The notes under the pieces: model-generated
Databases searched by the model: none
Seen by the model: only the letters and a program-made list of their open reading frames with translations
What the model was told of the DNA's origin: nothing
From: Pseudomonas farris
Lineage (GTDB): Bacteria; Pseudomonadota; Gammaproteobacteria; Pseudomonadales; Pseudomonadaceae
Direction: 5' to 3'
DNA: 64,000 nt
Assembly (NCBI RefSeq): GCF_019145235.1
Contig: NZ_JAHSTV010000005.1
Span: 124,001 to 188,000, forward strand
Program-made: the position numbers and the translations under genes
In this document: in pieces, positions 53,770 to 62,513 of the stretch
Position numbering within the stretch: the stretch's first letter is position 1
Layout: each line of letters opens with the position of its first letter

Positions 53770-54483
53770 CTACCATAAATAGAAGAAAGCAAAAATAAAC
53801 ACCCACACCAAATCCACGAAGTGCCAGTAGAGCCCGGCTATCTCGACGTTCTGATAGTTTCCGGAGCGCTCATAATCTCCCCGCATTACTTTCAGCGCCA
53901 CAATACCGAGGTAGAGGGCGCCGATAGACACATGCAGTCCGTGGAAACCGGTAATCATGAAAAAGCTGGCACCAAATTGCGCCGCCCCCATGGGGTTCCC
54001 CCAAGGACGCACTCCTTCCGCGATGAGCTTGGTCCATTCAAATGCCTGCATGCCGACGAAGGTCACCCCCAAGGCAGCGGTCGCCAGCATCAGGGCAGCG
54101 GTTTTCGCGCGCTCACGGCGATAGGCGAAATTAACGGCCATGGCCATGGTGCCGCTGCTACTGATCAGCACAAAGGTCATGATCGCGATCAGAATAAGCG
54201 GGATTTCTTGACCGGCAATCGTCAATGCGAACACTTCACTGGGGTTCGGCCAGGCGGTGGTGATGGTCATGCGTACCGACATGTAGCCGGTTAAAAAACA
54301 GGTGAATATAAAAGTATCGCTGAGCAGGAATATCCACATCATCGCCTTGCCCCAAGGGACCTGCTTGAAGACCTCTTTATCCGAGGCCCAGTCGCTGGCG
54401 ATGCCCTGCCATCCCGGTGCAGGCGGTGAGTCTGGGGGATTGGATGAACTGGATTCGCCTGGGGCGAGTGGGTGCGATGCCAT
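53770..54483 (-). CDS. ctaE: Cytochrome c oxidase subunit III
   Basis: A 237-residue protein with six to seven membrane segments and the subunit III pattern (W-G-K-A-M-M-W-I-F-L-L-S-D-T-F-I-F near residue 45; F-M-I-T-G-F-H-G-L-H-V; Y-W-H-F-V-D-L-V-W at the end). The F-H-G-L-H-V and Y-W-H-F motifs mark the lipid-binding/structural core. It is one of two subunit-III-like genes in this operon. Confidence 0.9.
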   Translation of the reverse strand: MASHPLAPGESSSSNPPDSPPAPGWQGIASDWASDKEVFKQVPWGKAMMWIFLLSDTFIFTCFLTGYMSVRMTITTAWPNPSEVFALTIAGQEIPLILIAIMTFVLISSSGTMAMAVNFAYRRERAKTAALMLATAALGVTFVGMQAFEWTKLIAEGVRPWGNPMGAAQFGASFFMITGFHGLHVSIGALYLGIVALKVMRGDYERSGNYQNVEIAGLYWHFVDLVWVFIFAFFYLW

Positions 54484-54489
54484 GGCTTT

Positions 54490-55179
54490 TCACCTCAGGC
54501 CGCAGAATCTGGCGATCGCTTCATAGGTTTCCGGCGTGCTGGCCAGCAAAGCGAATAGCACGAACCAAAGACCCAGTAAGTAATGCCAATAAATGGTACA
54601 GAGTTCTACGCTGACGCTGAGTTGCGGCAACGGCACGCGACGCAGGAATTTAGCGACGATTATTCCCCAGGCTATCAGCCCGCCCAGCAGGTGGAGCCCA
54701 TGCAGGCCGGTCAACAGGTAGAAGAAGCTGTTGGCCGGATTGCTGGCGACAAAGTAGCCCCACGCGACAAACTGCTGCCAGACCCAGAATTGCCCCACCA
54801 GAAAGGCAATGGCAAATACGCCTCCCAATGCAAAACCGATGACCGTTGCGTCCAGTCGAGCCTGTCGGGCGGCCATACGCGACCACTGCAGTGCTATGCA
54901 ACTCAATACCAGAAAAGCCGAATTCAGCCATAGCTGCCAGAGATTGGCTAACGGCGCCAAGGGGTCTGTCAGGGGGAGCCAGTCGGCCATTTGTGAACGG
55001 GCAATAAAGGCGAACAGGAAGAGAAAGAATAACGAGCTCACCACGACCAGAAACAAGCGCAGGCCCGTTCTTGCGATTTGACTTCTATCAGCCTCGGTGG
55101 CCTGAATACCCCCAGGGTCGCGACTCCAACTGCCGCCGGGGTCAGCACCGTCGGCGTTTCTCAATAGCAGCCTTTTCAT
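54490..55179 (-). CDS. Second haem-copper oxidase subunit III-like protein
   Basis: A 229-residue membrane protein, also of the subunit III family: L-L-T-G-L-H-G-L-H-L-L-G-G and T-I-Y-W-H-Y-L-L-G-L-W, with five to six helices. It is diverged from its neighbour and has an extra hydrophilic N-terminus of about 35 residues. The start overlaps the ctaD stop as ATGA, so translation is coupled. Probably contributes to the same oxidase. Confidence 0.88.
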   Translation of the reverse strand: MKRLLLRNADGADPGGSWSRDPGGIQATEADRSQIARTGLRLFLVVVSSLFFLFLFAFIARSQMADWLPLTDPLAPLANLWQLWLNSAFLVLSCIALQWSRMAARQARLDATVIGFALGGVFAIAFLVGQFWVWQQFVAWGYFVASNPANSFFYLLTGLHGLHLLGGLIAWGIIVAKFLRRVPLPQLSVSVELCTIYWHYLLGLWFVLFALLASTPETYEAIARFCGLR

Positions 55180-56951
55180 GTTTTAACGTCCGCTATCTTG
55201 GTTCCGGCACTCAGTTGCCGCATCTGCTCCAGCTCCTCGGCGGAGACCGTTTGCGGAACGAAATCCTGTTCTATCCCCGGCACACTGTAGTCATAGGCCC
55301 AGCGATGCACGACCGGCAGCTTCGCTCCCCAGTTACCGTGTATCGGCGGGGTGTTCGGCGTTTGCCATTCCAGACTGGCCGCGCCCCAGGGATTACTGCC
55401 TGCGGGCTTGCCCTTGAATGCACTCCAGGCCAGGTTGAACAGGAACAACAGCTGGGAAACACCGACGGTCAATGCGATCACCGTAATGAAGGCATTCAAC
55501 TCTTGCGCCGACTGCGGGATGAACGCGTAGTTTTCATAGGCGTAGTAACGGCGTGGCATCCCCTGAAAACCGAGGTAGTGCATGGGAAAGAAGATGGCGT
55601 AGGTACCCAGAAAGGTAATCCAGAAATGCAGTTTGCCCAGGGTGTCGTTCAACATGCGCCCGGTTACTTTCGGGAACCAATGATAAATGCCGCCGAAGAC
55701 CACCAGCACCGGTGCGACCCCCATGACCATATGAAAATGGGCTACGACGAAATAGGTGTCCGAGAGCGGAATATCCACGATCACATTGCCGAGAAACAAC
55801 CCGGTCAGACCGCCGACCAGGAAGGTGACGATAAAGGCCAGGGCAAACAGCATCGGCACGGTCAGATGAATGTCGCCCCGCCACAGGGTCAGCACCCAGT
55901 TGTAGACTTTCAGTGCGGTCGGCACCGCGATGATCAAGGTGGTGACGGCGAAGAAAAAGCCAAAGTACGGGTTCATTCCGCTGACATACATATGGTGCGC
56001 CCAGACCACAAAGCTGAGTACGCCAATCGCAATAATGGCCCACACCATCATTCGGTAGCCGAAGATATTTTTACGCGCATGCGTGCTGATCAAGTCGGAG
56101 ACCAGGCCAAACGCAGGCAGAGCCACGATGTAGACCTCCGGGTGGCCGAAGAACCAGAACAAGTGCTGGAATAATATTGGGCTGCCACCCTGGTGATCGA
56201 TCTGCTGCCCCAGCGAGATCATCGCCGGCATAAAGAAGCTGGTGCCCAACAGCTTGTCGAACAGCATCATGACCGCACTGACGAACAACGCCGGGAACGC
56301 CAGCAAGGCCATAATCGAGGCAATGAAGATGCCCCATACGGAGAGCGGCATGCGAAACAATGTCATGCCGTGCGTGCGCGCCTGCAACACCGTGGTTACA
56401 TAGTTCAACCCGCCCATGGTGGCTGCAACAATAAAAATCGCCAGTGAGACGAGCATCAGGACGATGCCCCACTCGACTCCCGGTGTTCCCTGAGAAATGG
56501 ACTGTGGCGGATAGAGCGTCCAGCCCGAACCGGTGGGGCCGCCGGGGACAAAGAAACTGGAGAGCAACACCACTACCGCTAACAGGTAGAACCAGTAACT
56601 CAGCATGTTGACATAGGGGAAGACCATGTCGCGGGCGCCCACCATCAGCGGGATCAGGTAGTTACCGAAGCCACCCAGAAACAAGGCCGTCAGCAAGTAA
56701 ATGACCATGATCATGCCGTGCATGGTCATCGCCTGATAGTAAGCACTGGCGTCCATGAACTCCAAAGTGCCGGGGAAGCCAAGCTGTATACGCATCAAGC
56801 CGGACAACACCACGGCGATAACGCCCACGAATAGAGCCGTCAAAGAATATTGAATGGCTATGACCTTGTGGTCCTGACTCCAGATATATTTGGTCAGGAA
56901 ACTTTTGGGTTCGTGTAGTGCTTCTGTTTCGGCTTGCTCCGCATAGGCCAT
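55176..56951 (-). CDS. ctaD: Cytochrome c oxidase subunit I (A1-type)
   Basis: A 591-residue subunit I with twelve helices. Haem/copper ligands and proton paths are visible: the low-spin haem His in M-T-M-H-G-M-I-M-V, F-W-F-F-G-H-P-E-V-Y (CuB His, crosslinked Tyr and D-channel Glu), W-A-H-H-M-Y (two CuB His) and V-A-H-F-H-M-V-M-G (high-spin haem ligands). These define an A1-type reductase of oxygen to water with proton pumping. Start at 56951 after an AGGAGGATGACG ribosome site. No assembly genes (ctaG, cox10/15) are near. Confidence 0.95.
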   Translation of the reverse strand: MAYAEQAETEALHEPKSFLTKYIWSQDHKVIAIQYSLTALFVGVIAVVLSGLMRIQLGFPGTLEFMDASAYYQAMTMHGMIMVIYLLTALFLGGFGNYLIPLMVGARDMVFPYVNMLSYWFYLLAVVVLLSSFFVPGGPTGSGWTLYPPQSISQGTPGVEWGIVLMLVSLAIFIVAATMGGLNYVTTVLQARTHGMTLFRMPLSVWGIFIASIMALLAFPALFVSAVMMLFDKLLGTSFFMPAMISLGQQIDHQGGSPILFQHLFWFFGHPEVYIVALPAFGLVSDLISTHARKNIFGYRMMVWAIIAIGVLSFVVWAHHMYVSGMNPYFGFFFAVTTLIIAVPTALKVYNWVLTLWRGDIHLTVPMLFALAFIVTFLVGGLTGLFLGNVIVDIPLSDTYFVVAHFHMVMGVAPVLVVFGGIYHWFPKVTGRMLNDTLGKLHFWITFLGTYAIFFPMHYLGFQGMPRRYYAYENYAFIPQSAQELNAFITVIALTVGVSQLLFLFNLAWSAFKGKPAGSNPWGAASLEWQTPNTPPIHGNWGAKLPVVHRWAYDYSVPGIEQDFVPQTVSAEELEQMRQLSAGTKIADVKT

Positions 56952-57001
56952 CACGTCATCCTCCTGTTCGAAGTTTCGGTGCATTCCTGGCTGCTTTACG
57001 G

Positions 57002-58468
57002 CTACTTCCCTGGCTCCGCCTTGCTCGCATCAGCGTCGGCTTTCGCTTTGGATTTGATAAAAGCGATCAGTGCGTTCAACTCCTGATCATTCGGCGCAAA
57101 GGCCGGCATGACGGCTGCGTAGCCTTTGACGATTTTGGCGCCGGGATTAAGAATCGAATCCTTTATATAGCCCTCCTCGGCCTTGATACTCGTACCGTCG
57201 GCAAGGGTTACGGTCTCGCCATAGAGACCCTGCCAGCTGGGGCCGACACCCTTGCTACCATCGACACTGTGACAGGCCAGACAGCCGAGCGACTCGGCCA
57301 GCCGCTGCCCCTGCGTCGCCAAGTCGTCACCTCTGTCCAACTTTTCGCTGGCAGAAGGTTCTTGCTGCGCGGCACCCAAAGATTTGATCAGGGCGACGAC
57401 AGCACCCAGTTCATCTTCAGTGAGAGTATAGGCCACCATGACTGGCGGGTAGCCCTGTACCAGTCGGGCCTTCGGATCGAGGATCGACTCCTTCAGATAG
57501 GCCTCATCGACCAGCGCACTGGTGCCATCGGCAAACTGTTCAGTGCGACCGTACAGCCCCTTCCATCCAGGGCCGAGACGGGTACTGCCATCCTGGCTAT
57601 GGCAGGCACCGCAACCGTATTGTTCGACCAGTAAGCGACCTTTTTCCAGCACGCTGTCCTGACTGGGTTTGGCAGCTGTCGTTAATGTCTGCGCAAAAGT
57701 GGGTTGGCTGTTCAGCCATTGATCGAAGGCGCCCTGCTCTTCCACGATCATCTGGCCGCGCATATTGTAATGACCTACGCCACAATATTCAGCACAAAGG
57801 ATTTCATATTTCCCGGTTTTAGTCGGCGTAAACCAAAAGTACGACACCATCCCCGGCACCATGTCCATCTTGCTGCGAATTTGCGGGATATAGAAGTTGT
57901 GCAGCACATCTTTAGAGCGCAGTAAAACTTTCACTGGCTGATCGAGCGGAAGGCGAACTTCATTGTTTTTTATAAGCACATCGTCCTGCCCAAGAGGATC
58001 TTTGGGATCAAGGCCGAGGGGATTGGTGAAATTAACAAACTTGATATCCGATTTACCCAGCTTGCCGTCCTGGCCGGGAAAACGAAAGGCCCACTGCCAC
58101 TGCTGGGCGACCACTTCAAGTTCATACGCATTTTTCGGCACCCGGATAAAATCACTGTAAACCACCAGGCCTGGCGCCAACATTGCAGCAATACCTACCG
58201 AGGTCACGATAATCAACCATGTTTCCAGTTTTTTACTTTCTGGCTGATAGTGCGCCCTGGCACCCTCTTTGTGACGATAACGCATCACGGCTACCGCCAT
58301 AAATACCGTGATGGCGATGAAAAATATCCCACTAATGATCAGGGTGATGAACAGGGTGGTGTCTATTGATCCCCAGTTAGAAGCTGCCGGTGTCGCATGC
58401 CAAGGCGCTAGTATATGGAACAACACTGATGCAATAACGATTAGTATCAAGATAATTGCTATTGCCAT
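57002..58468 (-). CDS. ctaC: Cytochrome c oxidase subunit II with two tandem cytochrome c domains
   Basis: A 488-residue subunit II. Membrane helices (about 1-22, 35-65 and 82-100) precede a CuA domain with C-A-E-Y-C-G-V-G-H-Y-N-M (about residues 225-236). Two C-terminal cytochrome c modules follow, each with a C-x-x-C-H (C-G-A-C-H about 290; C-L-A-C-H about 398). The two modules are alike, both with G-P-G/S-W-x-G-L-Y-G and an axial Met candidate (P-V-M or A-V-M), so they arose by duplication. They feed electrons to CuA. First gene of the operon; 50 bases before ctaD. Confidence 0.93.
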   Translation of the reverse strand: MAIAIILILIVIASVLFHILAPWHATPAASNWGSIDTTLFITLIISGIFFIAITVFMAVAVMRYRHKEGARAHYQPESKKLETWLIIVTSVGIAAMLAPGLVVYSDFIRVPKNAYELEVVAQQWQWAFRFPGQDGKLGKSDIKFVNFTNPLGLDPKDPLGQDDVLIKNNEVRLPLDQPVKVLLRSKDVLHNFYIPQIRSKMDMVPGMVSYFWFTPTKTGKYEILCAEYCGVGHYNMRGQMIVEEQGAFDQWLNSQPTFAQTLTTAAKPSQDSVLEKGRLLVEQYGCGACHSQDGSTRLGPGWKGLYGRTEQFADGTSALVDEAYLKESILDPKARLVQGYPPVMVAYTLTEDELGAVVALIKSLGAAQQEPSASEKLDRGDDLATQGQRLAESLGCLACHSVDGSKGVGPSWQGLYGETVTLADGTSIKAEEGYIKDSILNPGAKIVKGYAAVMPAFAPNDQELNALIAFIKSKAKADADASKAEPGK

Positions 58469-58836
58469 TTTCTGTCATCCTATTCCTGTTGTTCACTGGT
58501 TATGCAACAGCATCGCCACTGACGTCCAAGCAGGGCAGACAAGTACCATCCATTCCGACGGCAAAGTCCGCAAGAAGTATAGTGCATGGACGGATCAAGC
58601 GCTTTTTCTGAAAATTCCGGGGCCCGGATATTCCAATTCGAACATTAAGTTAATCGTTTAAAGCTATTCGCTACATATAACTATGGATATTCAGCATTAC
58701 GTCTCTCGGGACTAAATAGGCGTGGCGAATTGACGTGGGTACAGCAAGCAAGGCCGAGTTGCCAGCTATACTCAATCCTGATGATGAGAAGAGACAAGAG
58801 CTACAGAGTCCAGCAGTCCACGACGGAGATTTCGTC
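58469..58836. other. Gap upstream of ctaC and of the 58837 gene
   Basis: About 370 bases of mostly A+T-rich sequence between divergent genes. Promoters for the oxidase operon (minus) and for the unknown gene at 58837 (plus) should be here. I see no clean -10/-35 pair and no repeat. Confidence 0.4.
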
Positions 58837-59172
58837 ATGAGTAACCTGACGATCGAAGGCTGGTGCAAACCCAGCGGCGCCCAAAAATCCACCCCGGTGG
58901 GTGAGATCAGCTTTGATGTCGATGGCCCCCTCCATCTGCGTCTGGAGCAAGCTGAAGAACGCCTACAGAAGACCCATGAGCCTGAAGCCATGGTTGATGT
59001 CGACATGAGCTCAATGGATTTGATCCTGCCAGAGGGATACGACCCCTTGTCCGACTGCCAAATGCGCGTCTACTTGCAGCACGGGCGCGGTCAGTTCCAT
59101 TTGGTCGGGCATCGAGCGAGCGATGGAAGCTTGGTCTATACCAACGCGGTTTTGATTGATCAGCTGATTTAA
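58837..59172 (+). CDS. Unknown 111-residue protein
   Basis: A small soluble acidic protein starting M-S-N-L-T-I-E-G-W-C-K-P, with E-E-R-L-Q-K in the middle and ending L-I-D-Q-L-I. No motif known to me. The ATG at 58837 follows GGAG at eight bases, better than the ATG at 58735. Followed by a terminator. Confidence 0.7.
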   Translation: MSNLTIEGWCKPSGAQKSTPVGEISFDVDGPLHLRLEQAEERLQKTHEPEAMVDVDMSSMDLILPEGYDPLSDCQMRVYLQHGRGQFHLVGHRASDGSLVYTNAVLIDQLI

Positions 59173-59202
59173 AAGCTACAGCGTGATACTCGAGGGAACA
59201 CA

Positions 59203-59233
59203 AGAGCCGGTCCGAAGTGGCCGGTTTTTTTAT
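59203..59233 (+). terminator. Terminator after the 58837 gene
   Basis: AGCCGGTCC-GAAG-TGGCCGGTTTTTTT hairpin with a T-run, 30 bases after the stop. The stem has one mismatch. Confidence 0.75.
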
Positions 59234-59439
59234 GCATGAAATTTGATCTCCCTCGCTCTCCAGCGCCTCGGCAAAACCCTGCAATACAGAAGCCGGCCTT
59301 GCCCAAGTTACGCCAAATGCCCTCCTAGACTCGTTTCATGCCGCTAACACCTCGGTGCTCAGGATGCATTGGTGGTTATAGTGTTGATCAGTGGATTTCA
59401 GTAGGTATAGTAACCACAAGCACACCACACGGAAGTGAT

Positions 59440-59619
59440 GTGAATAGCCGGTTTTTGATAAGCCAAATCGTTGCAGATGGCTGGTATCTGGTACCAATCA
59501 AGGGAAGCCATCACCATTTCAAGCATCCGACCAAGCCAGGACTGGTAACGGTTCCTCCTCCGAAAAAGGATCTGCTCAAAAAAACGGCCATCAGTATTTT
59601 GCAACAGGCGCTGCTCTGA
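59440..59619 (+). CDS. hicA: HicA-family toxin (mRNA interferase)
   Basis: A 59-residue HicA: S-R-F-L-I-S-Q-I-V-A-D-G-W-Y-L-V and K-G-S-H-H-H-F-K-H-P (with the active-site His), then T-V-P-P-P-K-K-D-L-L-K. HicA cleaves mRNA; HicB neutralises it. The start is a GTG at 59440 (V-N-S-R), supported by GGAAG upstream; the ATG two bases earlier is out of frame. hicB follows after 36 bases. Confidence 0.88.
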   Translation: MNSRFLISQIVADGWYLVPIKGSHHHFKHPTKPGLVTVPPPKKDLLKKTAISILQQALL

Positions 59620-59655
59620 CGAGCCGATGGACAGCGCCTTCGGAGGATGACGAAC

Positions 59656-60063
59656 ATGCTTTACCCAATTGCGATTTCCATGAGCGATGACGAACACGCC
59701 TGGGGTGTAGAAGTACCGGATATTCCGGGTTGTTTTTCCGCCGGCGAGGATCTGGATGACGCCATGGCCATGGCGCGCGAAGCCATCGAAGGCCATTTCG
59801 AAATATTGGCGGAAGACGGATCACCGATTCCGCCCGCCAACAAAGTGACCCTGCATGCGGCCAATCCGCAATACGCAGGGTGTACGTGGGCCGTGGTGGA
59901 CATCGATGTCACCAAATACCTGGGCAAGGCCCAGAAACTCAACATCACCCTGCCCGGCTACCTGCTCAACCGCATCGATGAGTACGTACTGCATCATCCG
60001 GAAGAGAAGAGTCGCTCCGGGTTTCTGGCCTCGGCGGCGCTCAAGGTTTTGCAGCAGGGCTGA
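59656..60063 (+). CDS. hicB: HicB-family antitoxin
   Basis: A 135-residue HicB: the N-terminal partial RNase-H-like domain (G-V-E-V-P-D-I-P-G-C-F-S-A-G-E-D-L-D-D-A) neutralises HicA, and a C-terminal ribbon-helix-helix-like part (L-N-I-T-L-P-G-Y-L-L-N-R-I-D) binds DNA. Start at 59656 because GGAGG precedes it at nine bases, while the ATG at 59647 directly abuts that site. Confidence 0.9.
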   Translation: MLYPIAISMSDDEHAWGVEVPDIPGCFSAGEDLDDAMAMAREAIEGHFEILAEDGSPIPPANKVTLHAANPQYAGCTWAVVDIDVTKYLGKAQKLNITLPGYLLNRIDEYVLHHPEEKSRSGFLASAALKVLQQG

Positions 60064-60119
60064 TGGTTCGAAGGTTGGTCAACCAAAGGGACAAACAGCC
60101 AGGCATATCCCTTTGTAGG

Positions 60120-60890
60120 TCAGCGCGTCGCCACCATGAACAACCGCGGAAACGGCAACAGCACTGAACCATCGCTCAGTGCCGGATAGGCCCTCTCGAT
60201 CGCCGTCAGATACTGCTCGAGATACTGCACTCGCTCCGCTTCATTCAGCGGCTCAAGAAAAGGCCGCAAACCGCTGCCCTTGAACCACTCGACAATGCCC
60301 GACGCGCCATCCGCGAGGGGATGATAGTAAGTGGTGCGCCATACATCGACCCGGGTGCAGTGGGCACGCAGCATCGAGTAGTAACCACCCGCATCCTCCA
60401 TTTCCGTTCGCAGGCCAGCGACTCTTGCCAGTTTGTCAGCCCAAGGGCCGTTCGCTGCGACCTCGCGCATCAACCTGTGCGACGGTTCGTTGAGGTTGTC
60501 GGGCATCTGAATCGCCAGGCTACCGCCGGGAGCAAGCCTGGCCACCAATGACGGCAGCAACCGGGCGTGATCGGGCAGCCATTGCAATACCGCGTTGGCG
60601 AAAATCACGTCGAACGGACCGGTCTCGTTCCAGGTATCAATGTCAACCGTGTCGAAACGCAGGTGAGGCATGCGCTTGCGGGCGGCCTCGATCATATCGG
60701 GTGAACTGTCCACCCCTCGCACCGCGGCATTGGGAAAGCGCTGCACCAGCAACTCGGTGGAATTTCCCGGGCCGCAACCGATGTCGATTGCCGATTGGAC
60801 GTCCATTGCGGGGATGGCGGCCAGCAAGTCACGCGCCGGGCGCGTTCGCTCATCTTCAAAAGCTACGTATTGTTTGGCGGACCAACTCAT
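60120..60890 (-). CDS. tam: Trans-aconitate 2-methyltransferase
   Basis: A 256-residue SAM-dependent methyltransferase: A-I-D-I-G-C-G-P-G-N-S-T (SAM loop, about residue 36), W-L-P-D-H-A-R-L-L-P and the Q-M-P-D-N motif, matching Tam, which methylates trans-aconitate, an inhibitor of aconitase. The N-terminus M-S-W-S-A-K-Q-Y is typical, so the start is 60890; a longer frame upstream is not supported. A 56-base gap separates it from hicB. Confidence 0.9.
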   Translation of the reverse strand: MSWSAKQYVAFEDERTRPARDLLAAIPAMDVQSAIDIGCGPGNSTELLVQRFPNAAVRGVDSSPDMIEAARKRMPHLRFDTVDIDTWNETGPFDVIFANAVLQWLPDHARLLPSLVARLAPGGSLAIQMPDNLNEPSHRLMREVAANGPWADKLARVAGLRTEMEDAGGYYSMLRAHCTRVDVWRTTYYHPLADGASGIVEWFKGSGLRPFLEPLNEAERVQYLEQYLTAIERAYPALSDGSVLLPFPRLFMVATR

Positions 60891-61075
60891 ATCGCTCTCC
60901 TGTCGGTGGTTATAGTCAGAGGCAGACAACCGGTTCGCTACGATACATTGACCGGTGTGCGCTGCCCTATCTCCACTTTTGGAGGCATAGGGATCTGAGT
61001 GAGCTTTCTCTTATCGCAAAATCATTGAAAGTGATAACCAAAAGCACCGTTCGTCGACCGAAGGCAAAAGCGATT

Positions 61076-61103
61076 TTGACAGTATAAAAATGGCATCTAT
61101 AGT
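61076..61103 (+). promoter_or_regulatory. Strong sigma-70-like promoter before the first PixA/AidA gene
   Basis: TTGACA (61076-61081), 16 bases, TATAGT (61098-61103): a perfect -35 with a good -10. Transcription would start near 61110, leaving a leader of about 175 bases before the ATG at 61284. The rest of the 393-base gap (60891-61283) shows nothing else I can name. Confidence 0.72.
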
Positions 61104-61283
61104 CCTACTCGCGGCCTGTTGGAAGGAACCCAACCCGTCATTTCAAGGCAAGGAGCAAGGCCAGCTCGTACCCCCGTGATCGAATGGGTTCCCCAGTAGT
61201 GTGTTCGCAACGGCCGCAAGGCAACAAGCGTTGTCGTACCTGGTAGGTAGCCAGGTAATCACTATGTTCAAAGGAGCTTTACT

Positions 61284-61787
61284 ATGTCTCGAGTCACGGA
61301 TGTACTTGTTTCGATCGACACCGAAACCATTCTGAAAAACTACCCGAACATCAGCAAAAACCCTGCTGCGCCAACGCTGATCGACGTCAGTCATGTATAC
61401 ATGGTGACCAATCAGAACAACGTGGTAAGTGGCCAGGCCGGTGGTGAGCTCAACCTGAAAGCCCAGGTGGGCGATCTGATTCGCTGGCGTGAAACCAGCC
61501 TGTCGCAGAGCTTCGAGACTGCGGTGATTTTCTACAAGTTCATCGGTAATGTAGGCAACGAGTTGATCTCCACACCCACGCCGCGCAAGGCTACCGCCTG
61601 CGTCGCCGTCCCTAACACCAGCAACCCATCGGTGCCTAGCTGCCAGAAAGTCGATAACCATTACTGGTCTTCGGAAACACTTTCGTGCGGCAGTGTGACC
61701 TATCACTTCCACTTTCTGATCGTGGATCGCGACTGCCAAATCGTCGGCTGCTGCTCGTGGGATCCGTTCATTACCATCCGCAACTGA
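61284..61787 (+). CDS. PixA/AidA-family inclusion-body protein 1
   Basis: A 167-residue protein with the AidA/PixA family pattern: V-S-I-D-T-E-T-I-L-K-N-Y-P-N near the start, W-R-E-T-S-L-S near residue 70, and the C-terminal Y-H-F-H-F-L-I-V-D-R-D-C-Q followed by W-D-P-F-I-T. Relatives include PixA, an inclusion protein of Xenorhabdus, and AidA of Burkholderia; their roles in stationary phase or host interaction are loosely defined. AAAGGAG precedes the ATG. The first of two tandem family members. Confidence 0.85.
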   Translation: MSRVTDVLVSIDTETILKNYPNISKNPAAPTLIDVSHVYMVTNQNNVVSGQAGGELNLKAQVGDLIRWRETSLSQSFETAVIFYKFIGNVGNELISTPTPRKATACVAVPNTSNPSVPSCQKVDNHYWSSETLSCGSVTYHFHFLIVDRDCQIVGCCSWDPFITIRN

Positions 61788-61908
61788 TGATGGGCCGGGC
61801 CCTTTGGCAACAAGGGGCCTACCGGGCTCGTTGCCGCCTCGGCTGGAATGGATTTCTTGCTTGAACCGAAGCGGCTATCGATATGCGTCAACATCATGAA
61901 AGGAATCC

Positions 61909-62448
61909 ATGATGACTTCCGAACCGATTACCTCCCCTTCGGCGAGCGTCGTGACAGCCAATAATGTGCTGCTGATCGTCGATGCCGAATCGCTGCTGTC
62001 CCGTTATCCGCAACCCAGCCTTGAACCGCAAAACCCGACTGTGATTGAAGACGGCTTCATTTTCGCCATCAGTGGTACAACGACAACACAAAATGCTAAA
62101 AATGACAGTAAAATTACGCTAACAGCCAACGGACAAGTCTTTCATATCCGCGGCAGAACCGTCAGCCTGCTGGCCGAACACAGCGTTGTATTTCACAACA
62201 TTTCGATGGGCGATACCGGGATTCTCTCGCCGCCCAAACTGGTCGTCCACGGCGAACAGACAGTCCCCGCGCCCGACCCATCCAACCCGACCCAACCGGG
62301 CAGCCACACGGCCGATGATCATTATTGGGAGTGCTCGCAACTGAGCACCGGCGTGGCGGCCTGCGAACTGAGCTTCATGCTGATTAACCAGCGCTGTGAA
62401 GCGTTGGGGTACTTCAGCTGGAAGACTGAGGTGACGCTGTCGGCGTGA
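61909..62448 (+). CDS. PixA/AidA-family protein 2
   Basis: A 179-residue second family member: L-L-I-V-D-A-E-S-L-L-S-R-Y-P-Q-P, D-D-H-Y-W-E-C-S and F-M-L-I-N-Q-R-C-E-A-L-G-Y-F-S-W align with the preceding protein. An ATG pair allows starts at 61909 or 61912; AAAGGA upstream fits either. It lies 121 bases after the first member and may share its transcript. Confidence 0.82.
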   Translation: MMTSEPITSPSASVVTANNVLLIVDAESLLSRYPQPSLEPQNPTVIEDGFIFAISGTTTTQNAKNDSKITLTANGQVFHIRGRTVSLLAEHSVVFHNISMGDTGILSPPKLVVHGEQTVPAPDPSNPTQPGSHTADDHYWECSQLSTGVAACELSFMLINQRCEALGYFSWKTEVTLSA

Positions 62449-62458
62449 ATAGATATGT

Positions 62459-62494
62459 AAAAAGAAACCGGCCTCAAGGGGCCGGTTCTTTGTA
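62459..62494. terminator. Terminator after the second PixA/AidA gene
   Basis: AAGAAACCGGCCTC-AAG-GGGCCGGTTCTTT stem-loop; symmetric enough to serve the convergent minus-strand gene at 62514 as well. Confidence 0.82.
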
Positions 62495-62513
62495 TGCCGT
62501 TTACCCAACACGG

